Assembly (NCBI RefSeq): GCF_004022425.1
Contig: NZ_RBZY01000020.1
Coordinates: 1-56,223 of the forward strand
Direction of reading: 5' to 3'
DNA length: 56,223 nucleotides
Source: Microbacterium enclense
GTDB lineage: Bacteria > Actinomycetota > Actinomycetes > Actinomycetales > Microbacteriaceae
Position 1 is the stretch's first letter; every line of letters starts with the position of its first letter. Below are positions 35,775 to 43,349 of the stretch, piece after piece. Under the pieces are notes generated by a model, which had not been told where the DNA came from, made no database searches, and was given only the letters and a program-made list of their open reading frames with translations. Both the position numbers and the translations under genes were made by a program.

Positions 35775-36824
35775 TCATGACGAGGGCGTCTCCGGGTGCA
35801 CGCGCGCCTGGGTGCTCGCGGGGGCGGTCGTCGAGGAAGCGGACTGCTCCTTCGTGCGACGCAGCGAGAAGCGCTTCTGACGCGGGTCGAACGCGTCGCG
35901 CAGACCGTCGCCGACGAAGTTCACGAGCACCGCGAGCAGCACGATGAACACGGCGGGCCACCAGAACAGCCACGGGCGGGTCTGGAACGCGGACTGGTTG
36001 TCCGAGATGATGAGGCCGAGCGACACGTCCGGCGGGCGGACGCCGAGCTGCAGGTAGCTCAGCGCCGTCTCGAGCAGGATCGCCGACGCCGCGAGCAGGG
36101 TCGCGGCGACGATGACCACGCCGATGGCGTTGGGCAGGATGTGCTTGAAGATGATGCGGGCATCGCTCGCCCCGGCCACGCGGGCGGCCTCGACGAACTC
36201 CCGCTCGCGCAGCGACAGGAACTCCGCCCGCACCAGACGGGCGATCGTGGTCCACGAGATCATCGCGAGGAAGAACGCCAGCGGCACGACACCGAGACCA
36301 CCGGTCGCGCGACCGACGACGGCACCGATGACGATGATCGGAATCACGATGAAGACGTCGGTGATGCGCATGAGCACCGAGTCGACCCAGCCGCGGTAGT
36401 ACCCGGCCAGCGCGCCGATGACGGTGCCGACGGCGGTTCCGACGACGCTGATGACGAGCATCACGAGGATCGAGTTCTGGATGCCGCGCATCGTCATCGC
36501 GAAGTAATCGATGCCGATGCGGTCCTGGCCGAACGGGTGCTCGCCGAAGGAGAACGGCCACAGCGAGAGCGTCGGCGCCCCGCCGTCGTTCTGGGGGTTG
36601 AGCGCGGTGTAGTTGTACTTCCACCATCCCGGGATGGGCCCGAGGCCGATCGCCGAGATCGAGAAGATCGCCAGCAGGATGAAGAGGATGCCGGAGACGA
36701 CGGCGACCTTGTTCGAGAGGAAGCGTCGAAGGATCAACCGCCCCTGGCTGACGCCGACGGTGTGCTGCTCGTCGGACGGCGGCGGCGCGTCGACGTTCGC
36801 GGGCTCGGGGAGCATCTGGGTCAT
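35775..36824 (-). CDS. Peptide ABC importer permease, DppC-like
   Basis: A 349-aa permease with an N-terminal OppC_N segment (RRFLSNKVAVVSGILFILLAIFSI) and the inner-membrane core including the EAA loop (EFVEAARVAGASDARIIFKHILPN). About six transmembrane helices are visible. The C-terminus is extended with a Ser/Thr/Pro tail after FDPRQKRFSLRR. It pairs with the DppB-like permease 31 bases upstream. Confidence 0.92.
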   Translation of the reverse strand: MTQMLPEPANVDAPPPSDEQHTVGVSQGRLILRRFLSNKVAVVSGILFILLAIFSISAIGLGPIPGWWKYNYTALNPQNDGGAPTLSLWPFSFGEHPFGQDRIGIDYFAMTMRGIQNSILVMLVISVVGTAVGTVIGALAGYYRGWVDSVLMRITDVFIVIPIIVIGAVVGRATGGLGVVPLAFFLAMISWTTIARLVRAEFLSLREREFVEAARVAGASDARIIFKHILPNAIGVVIVAATLLAASAILLETALSYLQLGVRPPDVSLGLIISDNQSAFQTRPWLFWWPAVFIVLLAVLVNFVGDGLRDAFDPRQKRFSLRRTKEQSASSTTAPASTQARVHPETPSS

Positions 36825-36855
36825 CGGAGGACCTCCGGGATTCGGACGACGGCGA

Positions 36856-38400
36856 TCATGCGACCACTCGCACGCGGGGGTCGAGCGCCGCGTAGGCGAG
36901 ATCGGCCAGGAAGTTGAAGACGATCGCGGTGACCGCGATGACGAGGAAGTACCCCATGACGGGGTTCACATCCACGCGTCGGATGGATGCCACGAAGAGC
37001 TGACCCATGCCGGGGATGGCGAACACCTGCTCGGTGATCACCGCGCCGCCGAGCAGCGCGCCCACGTCGGTCGCGATCAACGTCACGATGGGGATCAGCA
37101 TGTTGCGCAGACCGTGGCGCAGGATCACGGTCCGCTCCGGCAGGCCCTTGGCCCGGGCCGTGCGGATGTAGTCCTGGTTCATCACCTCGAGCATTCCGGC
37201 GCGTGCATAGCGCGTGTAGCCGGCGAACGAGATCAGCAGCAGGGAGATCGTCGGCAGCAGCAGGTGCGTGAACGTGTCGATCCCGCTGATCCACATGTCC
37301 CCGCTGAACCCGGGCGTGCTGGCCCCGACCGTCGCGATCGGACGGCCGTTGATCCGGGGGTTGTCGACGTACTGGGGCCACGACTGCATGTAGCGGTCGA
37401 GGACCACGAGCGCCCCCGAGAGGAAGGCGACGATCGCACCGATCCGGGCGACCATGCCCCGGTCGGGCGCTCCCAGGACGTACCCGGAGATGAGGCCCAC
37501 GGCCACCGCGACGACGCCCAGGATGATGATCGTGGCGAACGTCGAGATGTCGAACAGCCCCTGCAGGGCGAAGTAGCAGACGTAGGCGATGGCACCGTTC
37601 AGAGCCGCGACGATCAACGCGCGTCGGTTCTGGAGGCCGGCGATGAGGGCTGTGGTGATGACCACGATGCCCGCGATCAACAGCAGCAGGCCCACGGGAC
37701 CGAGTCCGGGGTTGCGGAACCAGTCGGTGACGTCGAAGTACACCAGCAGAGCCGCGGTCGCCAGACCCGAGACGCCTGCGACGATGAGGCGGCGGCGCGC
37801 GTCCCCCGCGATCATCGCCTGCCAGATGACGGCGCTGACCACCGTGAGCACCGCGATCACCCACACCGGGATCGCCGTGGCCGACTCGAGGAAGCTGTTG
37901 AAGCCGAGGGCCATGAACTCCTTGAGGAGCACGGCGACCAGGAACGACGGGAGCGAGAACAGGAAGAAGCTCAGCAGCGTGATGCCGAAGTCGAACCCGC
38001 TGTACTGGCGGAGGGCCGACACCACACCGACGACGATGCCCAGGACGATGGCCAGCACGAACGACGCCGTCACGAGCTGCAGGGTCGACCCGACCGCGGT
38101 GGGGAGGATGTCGAGCACGGCGGCGTTCGAGATGGTGAGACCGAGGTCGCACGTGCCGGCGAACGGAATGAGGCAACCGGCCGCGCCGCCGAGCCACAGG
38201 AAATAACGCAGGGGAACCGGGACGTTCAGGTCGAGGGCCGCGACGCGCGCGGCGATGAGCTGATCACGGTTGACGGCGGAGCTGTCTCGCAGATCCTGCA
38301 GCGGGTCACCGGCGTTGGCAGCCAGGACGTACATAATGAACGACGCTGCGAGCAGGACCAGGATCGAGACGGCGATGCGCCTGAGGATGAATCCGACCAT
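36856..38400 (-). CDS. Peptide ABC importer permease, DppB-like with large transmembrane insertion
   Basis: A 514-aa permease, while DppB is usually about 310-340. The N-terminal MVGFILRRIAVSILVLLAASFIMYVL helix, the TM2-3 region (TVGSTLQLVTASFVLAIVLGI-like) and the C-terminal EAA segment (DYIRTARAKGLPERTVILRHGLRNML) are normal. Residues about 185-370 are an extra region with four to five predicted transmembrane helices. I have seen such long forms in actinobacteria but know no function for the insert. The start ATG is chosen by similarity; upstream in-frame sequence is not family-like. Confidence 0.88.
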   Translation of the reverse strand: MVGFILRRIAVSILVLLAASFIMYVLAANAGDPLQDLRDSSAVNRDQLIAARVAALDLNVPVPLRYFLWLGGAAGCLIPFAGTCDLGLTISNAAVLDILPTAVGSTLQLVTASFVLAIVLGIVVGVVSALRQYSGFDFGITLLSFFLFSLPSFLVAVLLKEFMALGFNSFLESATAIPVWVIAVLTVVSAVIWQAMIAGDARRRLIVAGVSGLATAALLVYFDVTDWFRNPGLGPVGLLLLIAGIVVITTALIAGLQNRRALIVAALNGAIAYVCYFALQGLFDISTFATIIILGVVAVAVGLISGYVLGAPDRGMVARIGAIVAFLSGALVVLDRYMQSWPQYVDNPRINGRPIATVGASTPGFSGDMWISGIDTFTHLLLPTISLLLISFAGYTRYARAGMLEVMNQDYIRTARAKGLPERTVILRHGLRNMLIPIVTLIATDVGALLGGAVITEQVFAIPGMGQLFVASIRRVDVNPVMGYFLVIAVTAIVFNFLADLAYAALDPRVRVVA

Positions 38401-38498
38401 CGCGGGAGGACTTCTTTCGATCGGGTAACGGACGCCTGTGGGCGCCCAGGAAAGGATAGTCGCGTGTGCTGGGGGTGGTCGCACACGCGCGCAGACGA

Positions 38499-38536
38499 CG
38501 TGAGGCGCCGGAGCCGAGCGACTCCGGCGCCTCACG
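38499..38536 (-). terminator. Intercistronic hairpin between binding-protein and permease genes
   Basis: A perfect 15-bp stem (38499-38513 with 38522-38536) with an 8-base loop sits 16 bases after the binding-protein stop and about 100 bases before the permease start. It probably attenuates transcription or protects the upstream mRNA so the binding protein is made in excess. Confidence 0.8.
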
Positions 38537-38552
38537 CGGGATCAACGGGTCA

Positions 38553-40346
38553 TCAACCCGCCAGCGTCCACTCCTGCGCGTTCCACACGATGCCCGTCTG
38601 GCCGCCGAAGTAGTCGACGCCCTGGATGGAACCGTTGTCAGCGAAGAGACCGGGCGACTGGAACAGCGGCAGACCGTAGAAGTCCTGCGCCGTCGCGGTG
38701 TCGATCTGCACCTTGATGTCGGCCAGTGCGTCGGCGTCCACCGTCACCTGGCTCTCGTCGACCAGCGTGTCGACGGTGCTGTTGCTGTAGTTGTTGTAGT
38801 TACCGCCGCCACCGCTCTTGAAGATCTGGGGAAGAGCAGCGTTACCGGCACCCGGCGACACCCATCCGAAGATCGAGGCGTCGTAGCTGCCGCTACCCAG
38901 GAGCGAGCTCCAGTCGGGCGAACCGGCGTCTTCAATGGTGAAGCCCGCCTGCTGCGCCGACTGCTGAATGGCACGGAAGCTGTCGACACGGTTGGGGTTG
39001 TTGGTGTTGTACAGGATGCGAACCGTCGGGGTCGCACCGTTCAGCAGCGCACGCGCACCCTCGATGTCGGGCTCGGTGAACTGGTCGTAACCGCTCGCCG
39101 CCACGGCGGTGGTGTACTGGTCGCCGTCCGTGGGCAGGAAGATCTGCGAGTTCAGGACCTCGGCATCCGGGTTGACCGGCGTGACGATCGACTCGAGGAT
39201 CTGCTGGCGCGGGATCGTCTTCAGGAACGCCTCGCGGACGTTGGCGTCGGCGAACACGCCGCCGAACGTCAGGTCGACGTGGTCGTACGCGAGCTGGTTG
39301 CCCGCGTGGACCGTTGCGTTGGCGTTCTCGAGCGCCGTCAGCGTGTCGGCGGAGGGCTGCGGCTGGATGGCCTGCACCTCGCCGTTCTGGAGGGCGGTCA
39401 CCTGCGCGTTGGCGTCACCGATGAAGCGGATGATGAGCTGGTCGTACGCCGGCGACATCTCGCCCTTGTAGTTCTCGTTCTTGCCGAGCGTGATGCTCTG
39501 CTCGGGCACGAAGTCGGTCACGATGAAGGGGCCGCTCGCAACGAGCAGGCTCTCGTCGGTCGGCATTGCCGTGACGTCGTAGCCGGTGTTCCAGAAGTCG
39601 GCCGCGGCCTTCAGCGTCTCGTTCGCCGGAACCGGAGCCGCGGGGTTTCCCTCGGGGAGCGTCTTGAGCAGTTCGACGAACTCCTCTTCGGAGACGCCGG
39701 CCTTCTCGGCGAGCACGTGCGCGGGCTTGCCGATGGGGTTGACCAGCTCGTAGTCCACGAAGGGCTGCGAGTAGACCAGGGTCATCGACATGTTGTCGTC
39801 GCCGATCTCGGGGAACGCGGTGGTGTCCAGGCCCGCGGTGCTGCCGGCGAGGGAGAAGTACTGCGTTCCGCCGTTGGTGACCTCGCCCGTGGCGGGGTCG
39901 AGCTCGGCGTCGTCGAAGTAGCCCGAGTTGATGGCCCAGTTCACGAGCATGTCATCGGCGTTGATGGGCTCGCCGTCCGACCACGTCAGACCCTCGTTGA
40001 TGGTGTACTTCACCGTCAGCGGGTCCTCGGAGACCGTCTCGTACGTTCCGAAGTCGGTGTTGTTCAGGACACTGAAGTCCTTGTCGAGGCGCTGGAAGCC
40101 ACCGAGACCGAGTCCGCCGCTCACACCGGTGAGGTAGCCCACCATGCCGTTGGTGTCGAGGTTCGCTTCGGGGGTGTCGCCGTTGAACGAGGTGAACGCG
40201 TTCGTCGTGGCGATCGTGATCGTGCCCCCCTCGGACGACCCGCTGTCGGGCGTCGACGTGGTGGTGCAGCCGGCGAGCGCGAGGGCCGCGATCGCGACAC
40301 CTGCTCCCGCCGACAGGGCGCGTGCGCGCCGAGTCTTTTCAGACAC
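38553..40346 (-). CDS. Peptide ABC importer substrate-binding lipoprotein (family 5)
   Basis: A 597-aa protein with a lipoprotein signal peptide (basic N-terminus, hydrophobic AIAALALAGC, lipidated Cys27) and a Ser/Thr/Gly linker. SBP_bac_5 landmarks include INEGLTWSDGEPINADDMLVNW and the C-terminal NSTVDTLVDESQV. It captures peptides or similar solutes outside the cell. The GTG start has an AGGAGG ribosome binding site five bases upstream. A good promoter precedes it. Confidence 0.94.
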   Translation of the reverse strand: MSEKTRRARALSAGAGVAIAALALAGCTTTSTPDSGSSEGGTITIATTNAFTSFNGDTPEANLDTNGMVGYLTGVSGGLGLGGFQRLDKDFSVLNNTDFGTYETVSEDPLTVKYTINEGLTWSDGEPINADDMLVNWAINSGYFDDAELDPATGEVTNGGTQYFSLAGSTAGLDTTAFPEIGDDNMSMTLVYSQPFVDYELVNPIGKPAHVLAEKAGVSEEEFVELLKTLPEGNPAAPVPANETLKAAADFWNTGYDVTAMPTDESLLVASGPFIVTDFVPEQSITLGKNENYKGEMSPAYDQLIIRFIGDANAQVTALQNGEVQAIQPQPSADTLTALENANATVHAGNQLAYDHVDLTFGGVFADANVREAFLKTIPRQQILESIVTPVNPDAEVLNSQIFLPTDGDQYTTAVAASGYDQFTEPDIEGARALLNGATPTVRILYNTNNPNRVDSFRAIQQSAQQAGFTIEDAGSPDWSSLLGSGSYDASIFGWVSPGAGNAALPQIFKSGGGGNYNNYSNSTVDTLVDESQVTVDADALADIKVQIDTATAQDFYGLPLFQSPGLFADNGSIQGVDYFGGQTGIVWNAQEWTLAG

Positions 40347-40415
40347 TTTGCCTCCTGTGCAAGGTTTGACGGGCACCCCACACCGTCGGGACAGCGGGGG
40401 GCCGTGGTTACGGAA

Positions 40416-40444
40416 ACGATAGGTAAACGGTCTGCGTTGGTCAA
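40416..40444 (-). promoter_or_regulatory. Promoter of the peptide ABC importer operon
   Basis: A -35 TTGACC (40444-40439) and a -10 TATCGT (40421-40416) are separated by 17 bases, in a locally AT-richer stretch. The start of transcription would be about 60 bases upstream of the binding-protein GTG. Confidence 0.6.
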
Positions 40445-40496
40445 AACTCCTGGCGAAACCGTTACATACCTTTAATTCGAACCCGGCCGTATGTGG

Positions 40497-40502
40497 CAAT
40501 CT
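40497..40502 (+). promoter_or_regulatory. Predicted -10 (CAATCT) of leaderless CPBP protease gene
   Basis: CAATCT ends 6 bases before the ATG at 40509. This spacing is the reason for preferring that start over an ATG at 40491. Confidence 0.4.
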
Positions 40503-40508
40503 GACAAG

Positions 40509-41339
40509 ATGCCGCCCATGCCAGGCCTCCAGGATCCCGGAATCGAACAAGACGCCTTCCGACGTCGGCGGCTTCCCTGGGAGATCGTCCTGGTGCTCCT
40601 CGTCAGCGTCGGACAGTCCGCGATCTACTCGGTGGTGGCGTTCGTTCGGGCAGCGACACGAGCCCCGATCTCCCAGCAGCAGACTCAGCTGAACCCGTCG
40701 CGCAGCGATGAACCCGTGTGGGATGCCATCTACCAATTCCTCGGCATCTTCTTCTCCCTCACGCTCGTCGCCCTCGCCGTGTATCTCCTCTGGGAACCGA
40801 CCGACAACGCCCTGCGACGCATCGGCCTCGACTTCCGCCGCTTCGGCTCCGACGTCGCCCGTGGGTTGGCGCTCGTCGCGCTCATCGGCATCCCGGGGAT
40901 CGGTGTGTACGCGGTGGGCCGACTCCTCGGTCAGAGCATCACGGTGGTGCCCGCGCCGCTCGATTCGTCGTGGTGGGTGATCGCTCTGCTCGTCCTCGCG
41001 GCCCTCCGCGCGGGCCTCACCGAGGAGGTGATCTTCCTCGGGTACCTCTTCGACCGCCTGCGCCGGCTGGGCTGGTCGTGGACGGGCATCATCGTCGCGA
41101 CAGCGCTTCTCCGCGGGAGCTACCACCTTTACCAGGGATGGCCGTCCGCGCTCGGCAACGTCGTGATGGGTCTCGTCTTCGGCTGGTGCTACCGACGCTG
41201 GGGTCGGGTCATGCCGCTGGTCATCGCCCACACGGTCATCGATGTCATCGCGTTCGTCGGCTACCCGCTCGCGGCCGCCTGGTGGCCCGGGGTGTTCGCT
41301 CCCCCGGCGCCTTCTCCCAGTCCCAGCCCGACGGCCTGA
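40509..41339 (+). CDS. CPBP-family intramembrane metalloprotease
   Basis: A 276-aa polytopic protein with the CPBP (Abi/CAAX protease) motifs: motif 1 LTEEVIFLGYLFDRLRR, motif 2 SYHLYQGW (the usual F/HxxxH is SYHLYQG), and motif 3 VIAHTVIDVIAFV. The C-terminus is a short Pro/Ser tail. In bacteria such proteases act on membrane substrates, bacteriocin maturation or immunity; no candidate substrate is encoded nearby. It sits between two binding-protein genes, on the opposite strand. Confidence 0.88.
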   Translation: MPPMPGLQDPGIEQDAFRRRRLPWEIVLVLLVSVGQSAIYSVVAFVRAATRAPISQQQTQLNPSRSDEPVWDAIYQFLGIFFSLTLVALAVYLLWEPTDNALRRIGLDFRRFGSDVARGLALVALIGIPGIGVYAVGRLLGQSITVVPAPLDSSWWVIALLVLAALRAGLTEEVIFLGYLFDRLRRLGWSWTGIIVATALLRGSYHLYQGWPSALGNVVMGLVFGWCYRRWGRVMPLVIAHTVIDVIAFVGYPLAAAWWPGVFAPPAPSPSPSPTA

Positions 41340-41370
41340 TCGTCACGGGGCGGGGCGTCCGCGACGGGCG

Positions 41371-43110
41371 TCAGGACGCCGGCGGCGTCCAGGTCCAGAA
41401 CGCGGGCGGAACGCCGTCCGGCTCCGAGGTGTAGGTCACTCCCCCGACGCCGTTCGCGACGGCCACCGCGCCCGTGCGCTCGAGCAGCGGAATACCCGCG
41501 TACGCCGCGAACAGGGCACGGTCGATCTCTCTAGCACCCGCGAGCACATCGACGGGATCGGTGTCGCGCGTCATCTCGGCGAAGGTCTCTTCGGCATCGG
41601 CGGTCGTCACGCCCTCGGCAAGGCGGTCGCGCGCCGACCGGTAGAGGCTCTCGTCCTCGCCGATCCACGCGAGGGTGGCATCCGGGATCTCGTTCTCGGC
41701 CGCCGCGCGGACGGCGATGCCCGCTTCGGCACCCATGGTCACCATCTGAGCGAAGACGGATGCCGAGACGGGATCGGCGGGATCGTGCGCGACGCGGAGC
41801 ACCGCGGGACGGTCGTCGAGGGCGGCCCTCGCCGCGCCGACGTCGCTGCCGGTTCCGGGGGCACCGTTCCCGGACGTGAGCTCTTGGTACGTGGACCCGG
41901 TCGCGGGCGAGGAGAGGAACGACTGGAGCGGACGAGCGTCGGGGCGGACCTCGCCGACGGCTTCCTCGACGATCGCCCCGCGATCGAGCGCGAGGCTGAC
42001 CGCGCGGCGGAGCTCGTCCGACGTCGTGTCCGCGAACCGCACCTGCATCGTCTGCGCCGTGGGCCCGGTGGTCACCGTGACACCGGCGTCGGCGAGGGTC
42101 TTCAGTTCCTCGGCATCCGGGTCACCGATGTTGGCGACGTCGACCTCGCCCGCCGCGACGGCCGCCACCTGGGCAGCTCGGTCGGGGAAGAAGCGGATCG
42201 TCATGCTCTCCAACGCCGGGTAGTGCCCGCCCTGGTAGTTGTCGCGTCGAGCGAGCGAGATCGCGCTCCCCGTCGCCTCGGCGACGGTCCACGGCCCGGA
42301 GACCACCGCCGCGGAGACGTCGAACGTGCCGTCGACGGAGGCGTCGAAACCGGTGTTCCACGCGGCCGCGGCCGCGGCGAGCACGGGATTCGGCTCGACC
42401 GGCGCGGTCGGGTCGCCCGCCGGCGTGGTGAGGATGGCGGTCATCAGATCCTTGACCGTGACCCCGGCCTTCGCGGCGACGACGTGCACGGGGCGGTCGA
42501 GCAACCACTGCCGGTTCCAGTCGGCGAAGGGCTCGTCGTACGTGAGCGTCAGCGTGTCGGCGGTGCGGTCCATCGTGGGGCGCGACGTCCGCGCGTTGGG
42601 GTCGGGCGGCGTCGCCGACTCGAAGTAGCGCGTACCGGCCACCACGGCGCCGGTCTCGTCGTAGGTGGCGTCGTCGAAGTAGTGCGACGACACCGCCCAG
42701 CCGAACATCAGATCATCGAGGGTGATGGGGGTGCCATCCGACCACACGCGATCGGCGAACAGTTCGTAGCTCACCGTGAGCGGGTCGCCCTCGATGCGCG
42801 TGATGCGCCCCAGACCGTTATTGGGAACGACCTGCAGGTCGCCGTCGAGCGAGCCGAGGCGCTCGTCCAGGAGGGCCGACACTGCACGGTTGGCGGCCGT
42901 CGCTCCGTGTGCGGTGGCGGAATTGAAACTCGTCGGCGTTCCGACCACGCCGAGCGTCAGCGTCGTGGGTGGCGGCGGTTCCTTCTCGGGCGCCGGCTCC
43001 GGAGCCGCACACCCCGCGAGTGCGACGGTCGCCGCCACGGTGAGCACGACCAGCCGGGTGAAGCGGCGTCGCGATGTCGTCGAGATCTGCTGGTACTGCC
43101 CGTGATGCAC
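41371..43110 (-). CDS. Orphan peptide-type substrate-binding lipoprotein
   Basis: A 579-aa family-5 binding protein with a signal peptide and lipobox (VALAGC, Cys34) and a Pro/Glu linker. It is clearly paralogous to the importer's binding protein: VWSDGTPITLDDLMFGWAVSSHYFDDA aligns with its WSDGEPINADDMLVNWAINSGYFDDA region, and VHVVAAKAGV with AHVLAEKAGV. No transporter genes of its own are adjacent. It may feed the same permeases with another ligand. A TATCGT -10 sits 6 bases before its GTG. Confidence 0.88.
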   Translation of the reverse strand: MHHGQYQQISTTSRRRFTRLVVLTVAATVALAGCAAPEPAPEKEPPPPTTLTLGVVGTPTSFNSATAHGATAANRAVSALLDERLGSLDGDLQVVPNNGLGRITRIEGDPLTVSYELFADRVWSDGTPITLDDLMFGWAVSSHYFDDATYDETGAVVAGTRYFESATPPDPNARTSRPTMDRTADTLTLTYDEPFADWNRQWLLDRPVHVVAAKAGVTVKDLMTAILTTPAGDPTAPVEPNPVLAAAAAAWNTGFDASVDGTFDVSAAVVSGPWTVAEATGSAISLARRDNYQGGHYPALESMTIRFFPDRAAQVAAVAAGEVDVANIGDPDAEELKTLADAGVTVTTGPTAQTMQVRFADTTSDELRRAVSLALDRGAIVEEAVGEVRPDARPLQSFLSSPATGSTYQELTSGNGAPGTGSDVGAARAALDDRPAVLRVAHDPADPVSASVFAQMVTMGAEAGIAVRAAAENEIPDATLAWIGEDESLYRSARDRLAEGVTTADAEETFAEMTRDTDPVDVLAGAREIDRALFAAYAGIPLLERTGAVAVANGVGGVTYTSEPDGVPPAFWTWTPPAS

Positions 43111-43116
43111 AGTCGC

Positions 43117-43122
43117 ACGATA
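43117..43122 (-). promoter_or_regulatory. Predicted -10 (TATCGT) of leaderless orphan binding protein gene
   Basis: TATCGT ends 6 bases before the GTG at 43110. Confidence 0.5.
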
Positions 43123-43193
43123 CCCAATGCACCCTGTGGTTTCCCCGGGCCGTGCCGCTCGGAGCCGTGCGCGGCGCCCCTGCCGGATCGTGA

Positions 43194-43333
43194 GACCGCG
43201 AGACTGCATCGGCCCGACGACTCGTCTGCAGCCTGCAGTGCAGACGTCAGGCGGATGCAGTTTCGCGGACCACTCACGGACATCCCCACTGCATCGCGCA
43301 GCAGTCTCGTCAGGCGCCTGCAGTCTCGCGGTC
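43194..43333. repeat. Palindromic repeat, family B, between orphan binding protein and gcvP
   Basis: Outer arms 43194-43208 and 43319-43333 are a perfect 15-bp inverted repeat with core CGCGAGACTGCA. Inside, 43254-43268 is a second near-complement of 43196-43210, and GTCTGCA (43224-43230) pairs with TGCAGAC (43239-43245). The region (43111-43349) has no convincing gene. Confidence 0.65.
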
Positions 43334-43349
43334 GAGCCCACGCCCGGCT

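Noticed and set aside
36613..38613. A 666-codon plus-strand frame opposite the permease genes
   Set aside because: Extreme Asp/His/Arg repeats typical of antisense to a hydrophobic protein.
40347..41231. N-terminal extension of the importer binding protein
   Set aside because: The open frame runs opposite the CPBP gene; a signal peptide with lipobox begins right at 40346 after an AGGAGG site.
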